64,000 nucleotides of DNA from Anaerolineales bacterium (GTDB taxonomy: Bacteria > Chloroflexota > Anaerolineae > Anaerolineales > UBA4823), in assembly GCA_016929095.1 (NCBI GenBank), contig JAFGJM010000044.1:84904-148903 (forward strand), read 5' to 3'. Made by a program: the position numbers and the translations under genes. Shown piece after piece: positions 51,600 to 60,548 of the stretch (the first letter of the stretch is position 1; every line of letters starts with the position of its first letter). Under the pieces are notes generated by a model that was not told the origin of the DNA, searched no databases, and worked only from the letters and a program-made list of their open reading frames with translations.

Positions 51600-51660
51600 C
51601 TTGCTATCATTATGCGTTTTCGGATACAATTAGTATGATTATTACAGATAGGAGAAAAAA

Positions 51661-52155
51661 ATGATTAACGAAAAAGTCCAAAACGCGATAAATGAACAAA
51701 TCAAAAACGAACTGTTTTCAGCATATCTTTACCTTTCTATGTCAGCTTACTTCGAAGAGAAAAACCTGCCGGGGTTTGCCCACTGGATGCGCATTCAAAG
51801 CCAGGAAGAGGTAGAACATGCGATGAAATTCTTCGATTTCATAAACGACCGTGGCGGAAAAGTAACCCTGTTCGCCATCGAACAACCCAAAACAGCATGG
51901 AAATCTGCCCTGGAAGCCATGAAAGACGCCTATGCGCACGAACAACTCGTGACCAGCATGATCAACAACATCTACGAAATTGCTCTAACCGAAAAAGACT
52001 ACCCGGCGCAGGTCATGTTACACTGGTTCATCGATGAACAGGTGGAAGAGGAAAAGAACGCTTCCGAGATTGTAGAGCAATTGAAGCTCATCGAAGAGCG
52101 CGGTTCCGCCATGTTGATGTTGGATCGCCAACTGGCGCAGAGGGAAGAGGATTAG
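51661..52155 (+). CDS. Ferritin (FtnA-like)
   Basis: A 164-residue four-helix iron-storage protein with ferroxidase ligands in NELFSAYLYLSMSAYFE, QSQEEVEHAMKFFDFINDRGG (E-E-x2-H) and WFIDEQVEEEKNASEI. It oxidises Fe2+ and stores it as a mineral in a 24-mer shell. Normal length, AGGAGAAAAAA before ATG. It stands alone between the HerA gene and a terminator. Confidence 0.95.
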   Translation: MINEKVQNAINEQIKNELFSAYLYLSMSAYFEEKNLPGFAHWMRIQSQEEVEHAMKFFDFINDRGGKVTLFAIEQPKTAWKSALEAMKDAYAHEQLVTSMINNIYEIALTEKDYPAQVMLHWFIDEQVEEEKNASEIVEQLKLIEERGSAMLMLDRQLAQREED

Positions 52156-52187
52156 CCTGACAATCCCCAAAATACCATTTTAAGATT

Positions 52188-52224
52188 AAAAATACGGCGC
52201 ACCGGCTTTATGCGCCGTATTTTT
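52188..52224. terminator. Bidirectional rho-independent terminator
   Basis: AAAAATACGGCGCA (52188-52201), 9-base loop, TGCGCCGTATTTTT (52211-52224) followed by CTTTTTT. It ends the ferritin transcript and, on the minus strand, the aminotransferase transcript. Confidence 0.92.
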
Positions 52225-52250
52225 CTTTTTTAGGTGTTTTTTATTTCAAT

Positions 52251-53417
52251 TTACACCTTACTTAGAGCTGTTTTAAATATTAAATCCAAACAATCTATTA
52301 GACTTGAAATATTGGCCTCTTCTATCGTTAAGGCTGGATCGAAGCGCAGGATATTTCCAGCAGGATAATACCCTACAAGAAAACCTTTCTCAAGGAGTGC
52401 CTGATAAACCGAAGTGGCTGAAATCTTATCATGAGGTCGTAACTCTAATGCAAGTAACATTCCTCTTCCACGTGCTTCCTTCACAACGTCGTATTTTTCT
52501 TGAAGGTGCTTCAATTCCTCAAGAAATGATTCCCCGGTATGATTTCCCTTTTGAATTAAATGCTCTTCTCTTAGAATGGTGATCACTTCTTTGGCAACGG
52601 TACATCCTAATGGATCATTTTGATGAGATTGAGCATAATGAAATTCATTTTTTTCCAAATTTTCAGCAATACCGATATTCATGACTATCGCACTCACCGG
52701 ATAGCCATTCCCCAAACCTTTTCCTAGAGAAATGATATCAGGTTGGATATCATAATGCTGAAAGCCAAACCATTTTCCGGTTCGTCCCATACCTGCCGTG
52801 ACCTCATTAGCGATGACTAAACCACCCTCTTGTCTAATTTTGTATACTATATCTTGAACAAGGCGTTTAGGAGGAAACTTCACAAATCCCGAACCACTTC
52901 CTCCCGGCTCGAAGACAAATCCGCCCAAGTCTTTAAATGGTATCCCTTTCAAACGATTATCGTCGTCTGTAGAATCATCATCTGTCCAATCAATTAAGCA
53001 CCATTCATCTGTACTTTTTTTGCCAGCTGACCCATAGGCCGCCAGATAAGAATTAGAGAAAGTTAGAAACTTCCGATTCCCCGTGACTCTTCTGGCAATC
53101 TGCGTGCCGAATTCAACCGCTTCACTGCCTGAACTCAAGAAAACGCACTTTCCATGATCGATCCCCACAATATCGAGGACCTCCCTGGCAGCCTCTTCAG
53201 ATAGCGAATTTGGATAACGTGTACCAAGATGAATAACCTTATCAATTTGTGATTTCATGACACGGTTAATACGGGGATGATTGTGCCCCAATACCGTGCT
53301 CCAGATGCCTGATTCCAAATCGGTATAGCGTCTACCCTGATCGTCATATAAATAACAATTTTTACCACGAACAAAATTGATTCCGATGATTTCATGGCAT
53401 TTTAAAATGTGATTCAT
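52251..53417 (-). CDS. Class III PLP aminotransferase
   Basis: A 388-residue enzyme of the acetylornithine/GABA aminotransferase class. Motifs: SSGSEAVEFG (95-104), the Schiff-base Lys in ISLGKGLGNGYPVS (K233), and GRTGKWFGF. The Asp that normally holds the PLP pyridine nitrogen (DEV/DEI motif) is Asn here (VIANEVTAGMGRTG, N204), which is unusual. Its base composition and codon use are more AT-rich than its neighbours, suggesting transfer from elsewhere. It is transcribed alone, divergent from the Nudix gene. The substrate is unknown. Confidence 0.85.
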   Translation of the reverse strand: MNHILKCHEIIGINFVRGKNCYLYDDQGRRYTDLESGIWSTVLGHNHPRINRVMKSQIDKVIHLGTRYPNSLSEEAAREVLDIVGIDHGKCVFLSSGSEAVEFGTQIARRVTGNRKFLTFSNSYLAAYGSAGKKSTDEWCLIDWTDDDSTDDDNRLKGIPFKDLGGFVFEPGGSGSGFVKFPPKRLVQDIVYKIRQEGGLVIANEVTAGMGRTGKWFGFQHYDIQPDIISLGKGLGNGYPVSAIVMNIGIAENLEKNEFHYAQSHQNDPLGCTVAKEVITILREEHLIQKGNHTGESFLEELKHLQEKYDVVKEARGRGMLLALELRPHDKISATSVYQALLEKGFLVGYYPAGNILRFDPALTIEEANISSLIDCLDLIFKTALSKV

Positions 53418-53538
53418 TTTGCTTCCTCATTTTGATTAACATCTGAATTTCAAATCAATAAATATATTTCTTACCTTCCGATTTTAGAATTAAAACTCAC
53501 ACCCCAATTATCACATATTGTTCACAAGATTTCCCACC

Positions 53539-53575
53539 AAAATGAATGCACTTTAATCAAAAGTACATTCATTTT
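53539..53575. repeat. Inverted repeat in divergent promoter region
   Basis: AAAATGAATGCACTTT (53539-53554) and AAAGTACATTCATTTT (53560-53575) form 16-bp arms with one mismatch and a 5-base loop. They lie between the divergent aminotransferase and Nudix genes, where a terminator is not expected. It could be a regulator binding site. Confidence 0.5.
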
Positions 53576-53626
53576 GTTGTAATAATGGGATGATTATTTT
53601 TATTACGCCGGTGATACAATACCCCC

Positions 53627-54088
53627 ATGAAACTCGCCACACTTTGCTACATAAAACATTCCGGTAAGACGTTAATGATCCACCGCATTAAAAAAGCGGA
53701 CGATGTACACCAGGGAAAATGGAATGGGCTGGGGGGAAAATTCGAGCCCGGCGAAACCCCCGAAGAATGTGTGATCCGCGAAGTGCGCGAAGAATCGGGG
53801 TTGACCATCATCAATCCCACTCTGAAAGGCTTTCTAACCTTTCCCCTCTTTTCCAAGAACGAAGATTGGTACGCCTTTGTCTTTGTCGCGACGCAATTCG
53901 AAGGCACGTTGATCGAATCCAATGAAGGAAATCTGGCCTGGATAGATGACGACAAATTACTCTCTCTACCTCTCTGGGAGGGCGACCTTATCTTTTTACC
54001 TCACCTCAATGAAGCAGGATTTTTCTCCGGTAAATTCATTTATCATGTAGGCAACCTGATCGATCACAATATGATGTTCTATAAATAA
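53627..54088 (+). CDS. Nudix hydrolase (8-oxo-dGTP diphosphatase-like)
   Basis: A 153-residue protein with a complete Nudix box GKFEPGETPEECVIREVREESGL (GX5EX7REUXEEXGU; shown in parts as GKFEPGE and REVREESGL, about 38-60). The N-terminal LATLCYIKHSGKTLMIHR and the WNGLGGK segment resemble MutT/MutX proteins that cleanse oxidised nucleotides. Normal length. There is no strong ribosome site: the sequence before ATG is AATACCCCC, so translation may be weak or leaderless. Confidence 0.9.
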   Translation: MKLATLCYIKHSGKTLMIHRIKKADDVHQGKWNGLGGKFEPGETPEECVIREVREESGLTIINPTLKGFLTFPLFSKNEDWYAFVFVATQFEGTLIESNEGNLAWIDDDKLLSLPLWEGDLIFLPHLNEAGFFSGKFIYHVGNLIDHNMMFYK

Positions 54089-54243
54089 TCTTTTGGGAAA
54101 TACATATCTTTCGAACGATATGTTATCAGTTGTCAGTTTTCATTTATTCGTTGATTTCCTGGCTTCATTATATTCCTGGTTTCATCATTAAGTTATTTGT
54201 GATTTTCCTTGTTGACTGATTGACCAAGACCTAATACCTATAT

Positions 54244-54867
54244 CTAATTTCCATACCGTTTATAAATCGATAATACCTTATCGGCATAGTAGTAACCCGA
54301 GTCCATCGGACCATATGCCTTCAATGCTTCACGCACACTGCCATGTTGTTTTACCAGGCCAGCCAGCATCCGTGTGCCATATTTCACATTGAATTCCGGG
54401 TCTTTCAATTTCGCCATGCTGGGACGGTTGGCAAAGCAGGCGCCTCCGCTGCATATGAAACTGGCGGCAATACCATCGCGTGGCATGATTTGCATCAAAC
54501 CCACTGCCCCGCTGCCCGAATAAGCCGCCGGGTTACCGCCGCTTTCCTGCCAAACCATGGCCGCAATCAAATCGGGAGGCAGGCGATATTTGACAGCATA
54601 TTTCGTGATCACCCCGCACCATCTGGTAACCGATTTTGGATATTGCTTACTGACTTTACATTCGACATCTTTAGATAGTTCTGCGTGATTGACTTCGTTG
54701 GATGATTCCATGTGATCGTTCAAAGCTGATTCTGCAACTCCCACTGGCTGTGCGGAGGCATTAACTGCCGGATAAGTCACGCCAGCCGTAAGAAAATACC
54801 CCACAACGCAGATCAAAACACTCCCCAGAATAGCGCCCGGGAAAATCAAACAAGCTGCCCGTCCCAT
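54244..54867 (-). CDS. Membrane-anchored lytic transglycosylase (SLT domain)
   Basis: A 207-residue protein. A hydrophobic N-terminal segment (ACLIFPGAILGSVLICVVGYF) acts as anchor or signal, followed by a polar linker and a C-terminal SLT/goose-type lysozyme-like domain with the catalytic Glu in AAMVWQESGGNP and GSGAVGLMQIMP. It cleaves peptidoglycan. ATG 54867 is preferred, with GGAGG 5 bases upstream; an in-frame TTG lies four codons earlier. Its promoter matches that of the divergent membrane protein and overlaps a LexA-like operator, so it may be damage-induced. Similar enzymes occur in phage and conjugative elements. Confidence 0.88.
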   Translation of the reverse strand: MGRAACLIFPGAILGSVLICVVGYFLTAGVTYPAVNASAQPVGVAESALNDHMESSNEVNHAELSKDVECKVSKQYPKSVTRWCGVITKYAVKYRLPPDLIAAMVWQESGGNPAAYSGSGAVGLMQIMPRDGIAASFICSGGACFANRPSMAKLKDPEFNVKYGTRMLAGLVKQHGSVREALKAYGPMDSGYYYADKVLSIYKRYGN

Positions 54868-54901
54868 ATGTGCCTCCAAAATCCATAATATAATTATATA
54901 A

Positions 54902-54930
54902 TTAATAGCACATATGTTCTATTTTGTCAA
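54902..54930 (-). promoter_or_regulatory. SOS-like promoter of the lytic transglycosylase gene
   Basis: On the minus strand: TTGACA, 17-base spacer, TATTAA. The spacer holds TAGAACATATGTGCTA, one base from a GAAC-N4-GTTC LexA box of the Gram-positive type. It is 35 bases upstream of the start codon and nearly identical to the promoter at 55238-55266. Confidence 0.65.
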
Positions 54931-55237
54931 ACGGAAATATATCATTGCATAAGTAGCGACATCATCAATAACCTAGTTTTATTCCTGCTTTTTTTGCGAA
55001 ATCAAGTATCAACAACTTGGAAGACAGCGTTTGTAGCAAGGGAGAAAACCCCGCTATCCGAAAGCATAAGATTTTTGGCAGCGAAGGAGCACATTCATTT
55101 CCTTCAGCGTACACGATGCAATTGAAGCGATCTTTGCAAATATTAATCGTTACCATATTTGCAAGATTACTCGGGGTTAAAACGCTTCTATGCCAGTTTC
55201 TTTATCAATTTTTCAATTTTTGTTGGTAGAGAAACCC
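54931..55237. other. Intergenic spacer between two matched promoters
   Basis: About 300 bases with short open frames on both strands, none with a ribosome site or family resemblance. No strong repeat is visible. It may carry remains of an element to which the flanking genes belonged. Confidence 0.4.
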
Positions 55238-55266
55238 TTGACAAATTAGAACTATTGTTCTATTAT
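55238..55266 (+). promoter_or_regulatory. SOS-like promoter of the membrane-protein gene
   Basis: TTGACA (55238-55243), exactly 17 bases, TATTAT (55261-55266). The palindrome TAGAACTATTGTTCTA (55247-55262) fills the spacer and matches GAAC-N4-GTTC with perfect 6-bp arms. Bound LexA-type repressor would block polymerase completely. Confidence 0.7.
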
Positions 55267-55329
55267 TGTGAATAATTAGCACATTTATTCGATAATATCT
55301 ACCCCTTTTATTCCCATAGGAGGTCAATC

Positions 55330-56076
55330 ATGACCACAACCACTCTTCGAAATTTTAATCTTGGCATCTGGATGCGCCGTATGCGCATCAACCGGGGTAT
55401 GGCCTTCGGCTTGATCCTGTTAACCGCACTGATTGCTTTTGAAACCTTCAACTACAGCACCACCGTTTTTGCCCTGGAAGACCTGCTGGGCGACTTGAAA
55501 TTTCTGAGTATCCCCTGGGCGACCATCCTGGCAGTGGCGTTTTGTTGCATCGATTTTGCCGGTATTGCACGGTTATTCACCCCTGAAGAGGGCGCTGAGG
55601 TAACTCAAGAAGTCTGGTACCTGTTTGGCGCCTGGCTGCTGGCTGCCACCATGAATGCCATGCTCACATGGTGGGGAGTTTCCATTGCCATCCTCGATCA
55701 CCAATCCAGCGGCAATTTGGTCATCGGTCGTGAAACGCTGCTGCGCGTAGTGCCTGTCTTTGTGGCTGTATTGGTGTGGTTGCTGCGTGTTTTGATCATA
55801 GGCACCTTTAGCGCCGCCGGCGGCAGGTTGTTCAGCCTGGCCGATCGGAAATTGATTTCGGAGCGGGGCAGCGGCCATATCTACGCCAAACCCGGACAAT
55901 CTGTAAGCTCCCCAAACCGTAATAGCGACCGTGCCGTTGCTTCAGCCAGCTTTCGATCTGTACCCAAACCTGGCTCCGGAAATAACGATAATGGCTATTC
56001 ACGCACCGAGCCCACTTACCAATCAGCTTCCATGAGCGGCAGCCGACAATCCAATTCAACAGCTATGCATAAGTAA
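55330..56076 (+). CDS. Four-helix membrane protein with Ser-rich tail, unknown function
   Basis: A 248-residue protein. Hydrophobic helices lie near 23-45, 58-75, 95-115 and 133-155, followed by a polar, Ser/Asn-rich and probably disordered tail of about 80 residues. No catalytic motif. ATAGGAGG precedes ATG 55330. It is driven by a strong sigma-70 promoter with a LexA-like palindrome in the spacer and is divergent from a lytic transglycosylase under the same kind of promoter. The pair may come from a mobile element or act together at the cell envelope after DNA damage. Function not recognised. Confidence 0.78.
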   Translation: MTTTTLRNFNLGIWMRRMRINRGMAFGLILLTALIAFETFNYSTTVFALEDLLGDLKFLSIPWATILAVAFCCIDFAGIARLFTPEEGAEVTQEVWYLFGAWLLAATMNAMLTWWGVSIAILDHQSSGNLVIGRETLLRVVPVFVAVLVWLLRVLIIGTFSAAGGRLFSLADRKLISERGSGHIYAKPGQSVSSPNRNSDRAVASASFRSVPKPGSGNNDNGYSRTEPTYQSASMSGSRQSNSTAMHK

Positions 56077-56090
56077 CTCATTATGAAAAT

Positions 56091-56151
56091 GTCATATTGA
56101 GCGAAGCGAAACATCTATCTCATGATTGTAAAGACCCTTCGCTTCGCTCAA
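56091..56151. repeat. Palindromic repeat, GAAACATCT family (copy 2)
   Basis: TTGAGCGAAGCGAA (56097-56110) pairs perfectly with TTCGCTTCGCTCAA (56138-56151); the interior has ACATCTATCTCATGATTG. It belongs to the common GAGCGAAGCGAA bacterial repeat and resembles the copy at 44041-44105. It lies between convergent genes and may also terminate transcription. Confidence 0.7.
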
Positions 56152-56178
56152 CCAGCCCCCATATGGAGATGATCTGCT

Positions 56179-57600
56179 TTACCTGCCCCCTTCTAAGATC
56201 CCTTCTCCTTCGCAATTCTCCGTAGCCAACGGTAACCACACTCTAAAAATTGTGCCTTCCCCCATTTTTGAATCCACATCAATCGAACCATTATGATTGC
56301 GGATGATCCAATAAGCAATAGATAATCCAAGACCAAATCCCTTCCCCTGCTTGGGTCGTGTCCGCGACTTTTCGCCTCGATAAAAACGGTCAAAGATGTA
56401 TGGCAAATCTTTTTCCGGAATACCAGGCCCATTATCGCGCACGGTAATGCGCGCTCTTTCACCAATTTTACCCACGCCCACCACGACTTCACCATTATTG
56501 GGTGTGTAATTCACCGCATTGCTGATCAGGTTTACCAAAACCTGTTTAATTTTATCTTTATCGCCGCACACTAAAACCTGGTCGATATCGCCCAATTTTA
56601 GCTGTACTTTGCCATTTGCAAACACGCGCATCTGCTGCATTACTTCCAACAATAGTGAATCCAACTCAACGATATGCAGCGCCAGGGGTAGTTTTCCCGA
56701 TTCGGCTTGCGCCAGCAGCATCAAATCGCCTACCAAACGCGTCAAGCGGTCAACTTCGCTTTCAATACTTTCAATGGACTCATAGTCCACGGTATCCATA
56801 CGGCGCATTAATTCCACATTGCCTTTAATGACGGTCAGTGGTGTACGTAACTCGTGACTCACATCAGCCAGGAATCGCCTCTGGGTATGGAATAGATTTT
56901 CCAACCGGCTGAGAGTCTGGTTAAAGGCATGGATAAGCTGCCCTACCTCATCATTGATCGGGCCTTGATACGGAATGCGGCGGGAGAGATCATCTGCGCG
57001 TGTGATTTGCAAGGCTGTACTGGTCACATCTTCGAGGGGTGACAATGCCTGCCGGGTACTGAACCAACTGGCAACCCCTGCAATACCCATAGCAATCACC
57101 AACCCCAAACCAAGAACGATCAACAACGACTGCAGTGTGGTATCCACAACCGTCAGACTCGTGCCTACCTGAATTACGCCAATCTGCCGGTCGCCAATCA
57201 CCAGCGCCACGGTTAAAACACGCAAGTGCGTCTCACCGAATTCCGTCACCAGGATAATGTCATTAACCCGCGTTTCTGTGGATTGCAAACTTGCTTCGTC
57301 CATTGCCGCATTTAAACTCCCAATATTCGGCGAAGCAAATCTTATCAGGTTATCCCTATCCCATACTTGAACATACACATCGGCTAAAAATTCAAGATTG
57401 GGCGATCGGGTTACCTCCAGTTCACCATTTTCATCGACATATACATTGGTAATAATATCGGAGGCGGTGTTTTTGAGTGTGTTATCGATTTGATTAAGCA
57501 GGCTTACGCGGATGGCGCTATATATAGCCACACCGAGTAAAAGCAAGATGCCCCCTACGATGGATGTATATAAAAATGACAGACGTGCGCGCAATGACAT
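56179..57600 (-). CDS. Two-component sensor histidine kinase
   Basis: A 473-residue membrane kinase. TM1 (about 8-30), an extracellular sensor of about 125 residues, TM2 (about 158-180), HAMP (180-235), HisKA with the phospho-acceptor His in LADVSHELRTPLT, and a HATPase domain with NLISNAVNYTP (N-box), RDNGPGIPEKDLPYIFDRFYRG (G1/F-box) and GFGLGLSIAYWI (G2). The response regulator gene lies 61 bases upstream on the same strand. The sensed signal is unknown; the sensor domain has no recognisable fold by eye. Confidence 0.95.
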   Translation of the reverse strand: MSLRARLSFLYTSIVGGILLLLGVAIYSAIRVSLLNQIDNTLKNTASDIITNVYVDENGELEVTRSPNLEFLADVYVQVWDRDNLIRFASPNIGSLNAAMDEASLQSTETRVNDIILVTEFGETHLRVLTVALVIGDRQIGVIQVGTSLTVVDTTLQSLLIVLGLGLVIAMGIAGVASWFSTRQALSPLEDVTSTALQITRADDLSRRIPYQGPINDEVGQLIHAFNQTLSRLENLFHTQRRFLADVSHELRTPLTVIKGNVELMRRMDTVDYESIESIESEVDRLTRLVGDLMLLAQAESGKLPLALHIVELDSLLLEVMQQMRVFANGKVQLKLGDIDQVLVCGDKDKIKQVLVNLISNAVNYTPNNGEVVVGVGKIGERARITVRDNGPGIPEKDLPYIFDRFYRGEKSRTRPKQGKGFGLGLSIAYWIIRNHNGSIDVDSKMGEGTIFRVWLPLATENCEGEGILEGGR

Positions 57601-57661
57601 TGGTGAATGCGTTCCATTCAGTTAAATAAAAATAAACAAGCTTTTTGAGAGCTTTGGGAAT

Positions 57662-58339
57662 TCAGGAAGCCTCACGAATTACATAGCCCATGCCGCGCAC
57701 AGTATGAACCAGGCGGGATTCGCCATTTTCTTCTAATTTTTGGCGTAAATAACGGATATACACTTCAATAATGTTGCTTTCACCGCCAAAATCATAACCC
57801 CAAACCCGGTCGAAAATGGTGTCGCGCGTTAAAACCTGTCGAGGGTGGCGCATAAATAATTCCAATAATTCATATTCTTTGGCTGTCAAAGCGATCACCC
57901 GGTCTCCTCGCATTGCCTGCCGGGTTCCGGTATCGAGTGTCAGATCGGCAAACCGCAACACCTGCGGGCGGCTGGGCTGTGCTCTTCGCAATAATGCCCG
58001 GGCTCGGGCTAATAACTCATCCAGATTAAAAGGTTTGGTCATATAATCGTCCGCACCTACATCCAACCCCTGGATACGATCATTGACGGATTCCTTTGCG
58101 GTAAGAATCAATATTGGCACGGGGCCGCCGGCACGTAGCCTTCTACACACTTCAAGCCCATCGATGCCCGGTAACATTAAATCCAGCACAACCAGATCTG
58201 GTGGATTATCTCGCGCCAATGCCAGGCCCGATTGACCATCCATGGCTGTATCGACCTGATAGCCCTCATATGCCAGGCCTCTTCGCAACAGTTTCAAGAT
58301 AGCTTCATCATCCTCAATAACCAATACTCGCGCACTCAT
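57662..58339 (-). CDS. OmpR-family response regulator
   Basis: A 225-residue regulator. The receiver has acidic pair ED-D (10-11), phospho-acceptor D53 (VVLDLMLPG), T-loop LTAKES and KPF. The C-terminal OmpR/PhoB winged helix contains [23 protein letters not shown] and [10 protein letters not shown]. Partner of the histidine kinase encoded directly downstream. AGGAGGGC precedes the start. Confidence 0.96.
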   Translation of the reverse strand: MSARVLVIEDDEAILKLLRRGLAYEGYQVDTAMDGQSGLALARDNPPDLVVLDLMLPGIDGLEVCRRLRAGGPVPILILTAKESVNDRIQGLDVGADDYMTKPFNLDELLARARALLRRAQPSRPQVLRFADLTLDTGTRQAMRGDRVIALTAKEYELLELFMRHPRQVLTRDTIFDRVWGYDFGGESNIIEVYIRYLRQKLEENGESRLVHTVRGMGYVIREAS

Positions 58340-58507
58340 ATATGTGCCCTCCTATTGCTTAAACTATACCACATCGTTAATAAATTAAAAAGGTTACACA
58401 ACATTATGTAAACCTTTTATCAATATATATCTATAATAGATATCTGTTGTCCTTCCTTGGCTGAAAACACTCGATCTCAAAAAAAACCTCGATTAAAACA
58501 GGGTTTT

Positions 58508-59188
58508 TCAAAATGCATTTTCACACGCCAGCCGTAAGGTATGGATATTTTCCGTGACCGTAGCGTTTTGATTGAAGATCGCCGATCCGGCAACCACGAT
58601 CGAAACGCCTGCATTCACCACTTCGGCAATATTATCCGCTTTTATACCGCCATCTACCTCTAATTCAATATGCGATAAATGGTTTTCAACAAGCATTTGA
58701 CGTAAACGTTTGATTTTTTCGGTACTGGAAGGGATATAGGACTGCCCTCCAAATCCCGGATTGACCGACATAAGCAGCACCAAATCAACCGAAGGAAGGA
58801 TTTCCTCGAGCGTATTCAACGGTGTGGCAGGATTCAAGGTTACTCCCGATTTTATGCCTGCTTCCTTAATTCGCTGAATAGTGCGGTGAAGATGCGTACA
58901 AACCTCCACATGTACGTTCAAGATATCTGCCCCCGCAATAATAAAATCATCTATCAAGTCATCCGGATTGCTTATCATGAGATGAACATCCAAAGGCACA
59001 TGATATTTTTTTACAATAGGTTTAATGGCTTTGATCACTGGAGGGCCAATGGTTATGTTCGGCACGAAATGTCCATCCATCACATCTACATGGATATACT
59101 CTACACCAGCCTCACACGCTTCTGAAATCTGTGCACCCAGCCGGGAGAAATCTGCGGATAAAATCGAAGGGGCGAATTTTACGTTCAT
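58508..59188 (-). CDS. rpe: Ribulose-phosphate 3-epimerase
   Basis: A 226-residue TIM-barrel epimerase interconverting ribulose 5-phosphate and xylulose 5-phosphate. Signature segments: APSILSADFSRLG, VDVMDGHFVPNITIGPP, HLMISNPDD, LLMSVNPGFGGQSYIP and EVDGGIKADNI; the catalytic Asp residues are in VDVMDG and VDGGI. Normal length. It overlaps the 3' end of rpiA by 4 bases (ATGA), so the two pentose-phosphate enzymes are co-translated. Confidence 0.97.
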   Translation of the reverse strand: MNVKFAPSILSADFSRLGAQISEACEAGVEYIHVDVMDGHFVPNITIGPPVIKAIKPIVKKYHVPLDVHLMISNPDDLIDDFIIAGADILNVHVEVCTHLHRTIQRIKEAGIKSGVTLNPATPLNTLEEILPSVDLVLLMSVNPGFGGQSYIPSSTEKIKRLRQMLVENHLSHIELEVDGGIKADNIAEVVNAGVSIVVAGSAIFNQNATVTENIHTLRLACENAF

Positions 59189-59871
59189 CGTTTTGCCTCC
59201 AGGGTGTTAATGCCATTTTCGCCCGCCACAACCACCTGAGTAGCCATATCCAGGAATAATCCGTGTTCCAATATGCCCGGTCGTTTGGCTAACTGGTCAT
59301 TTAACTGGTATACATCGGGAATGCCGTTTTCAAAAAAGCATTTCACCAGATAATTCCCGTTATCGCTCACTACAATCTCCCCGTTATCTTCAAACCAAAA
59401 CTCTGCCCGGCATCCCAATGTGTTCAACCAATTAACATGCGCCTGCGCCTCGAAAGGTAAAATTTCCACTGGTAACGGGCCGCGAGTTCCCAGGCGTTGC
59501 ACGATTTTGCTCTCATCCACAACGATAATAAACTGATCGGCGTGTATTTCCACCACTTTTTCGCGCAGGCAGGCTCTTCCCAGGCCTTTAATCAGATTGA
59601 GCTGCGGGTCCACCTCATCTGCGCCGTCAACAGCCAAATCCAATACCGGATTTTTATCAAGCGATGTTAAGATAATGCCAAGCTTTTGCGCTTGCCTGGT
59701 TGTGGCTTCTGAGGTTGGCACGGCCAATATATGATCGATTTTACCTTGTTGAATTGCTTCCCCCAGCATATCCACAAAATAAGCAGTAGTCGAACCCGAT
59801 CCTAATCCTAAAACCATTCCGCTTCGAACGGATTGTAAGGCGTAATGCGCGGCTTGTTGTTTCAGGTTCAT
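59185..59871 (-). CDS. rpiA: Ribose-5-phosphate isomerase A
   Basis: A 228-residue isomerase between ribose 5-phosphate and ribulose 5-phosphate. Motifs: GLGSGSTTAYFVDML, VPTSEATTRQAQKLG, DLAVDGADEVDPQLNLIKG, and REKVVEI with the catalytic Glu-Lys. AAGGAGATG precedes the start. It is the first gene of the rpiA-rpe pair, both serving the non-oxidative pentose phosphate pathway together with the transketolase at 15.4-17.4 kb. Confidence 0.97.
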   Translation of the reverse strand: MNLKQQAAHYALQSVRSGMVLGLGSGSTTAYFVDMLGEAIQQGKIDHILAVPTSEATTRQAQKLGIILTSLDKNPVLDLAVDGADEVDPQLNLIKGLGRACLREKVVEIHADQFIIVVDESKIVQRLGTRGPLPVEILPFEAQAHVNWLNTLGCRAEFWFEDNGEIVVSDNGNYLVKCFFENGIPDVYQLNDQLAKRPGILEHGLFLDMATQVVVAGENGINTLEAKR

Positions 59872-60062
59872 TGATGTTTCATCTCCTTAATGTCAGGTTA
59901 TCGAATAAACAAATTCCGGATAAATTTTACCAGCAAGAAGAATAAAATAGGGTAATCGCTGAACAATCTTATACATTGCCAGCCATTACCCTTATTCGAT
60001 ATTATGTAATTATTGCCAGATATTCTCCGACAATCAATTATCCGGGCATATCCTGTTTGGAA

Positions 60063-60443
60063 TTAAACCATTTCGACGACAGCGCCAGCTGCTTCCAGTT
60101 TTGATTTTGCATCTGTTGCTGCTTCTTTACTAACGGCTTCGAGAACTTTACCGCCCGCTGTTTCCGCCAGATCTTTGGCTTCTTTCAAGCCCAGGCTGGT
60201 CATTTGACGGATGGCTTTAATGACCTCGATTTTCTTGGGGCCGGCGTCTTTGATGATCACATCAAATTCCGTCTTTTCTTCGACCGGTTCAGCCGCAGCA
60301 GCTGCGCCGGTAGCAGCTGCCGCAACCGCAACCGGTGCGGCGGCAGAAACGCCCCATACCTCTTCAAGTTTTTTAACCAACTGGGAAGCCTCCAAAACTG
60401 AAAGCTTACTCAGTTCATCTACCAGTTTTTCAATATCAGCCAT
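60063..60443 (-). CDS. rplL: 50S ribosomal protein L7/L12
   Basis: A 126-residue stalk protein. The N-terminal dimerisation domain ([21 protein letters not shown]) is followed by an Ala-rich hinge (about 37-55) and the factor-binding C-terminal domain ([24 protein letters not shown] and [13 protein letters not shown]). It recruits translation factors to the ribosome. Last gene of the ribosomal-protein group, 105 bases after rplJ; AGGAG precedes its ATG. Confidence 0.98.
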   Translation of the reverse strand: MADIEKLVDELSKLSVLEASQLVKKLEEVWGVSAAAPVAVAAAATGAAAAAEPVEEKTEFDVIIKDAGPKKIEVIKAIRQMTSLGLKEAKDLAETAGGKVLEAVSKEAATDAKSKLEAAGAVVEMV

Positions 60444-60548
60444 TTTATAACTCCTGTTTATTGTTAATATTTATTAGTTGATTAGGTATTTGGTATTAGG
60501 TATTCATCTTTCCTTATACCTGATTGCCTAATTACCCGATTCCTGTTG

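Noticed and set aside
54965..55229. Short frames on both strands between the twin SOS-like promoters
   Set aside because: No ribosome sites, no family resemblance, and they overlap each other.
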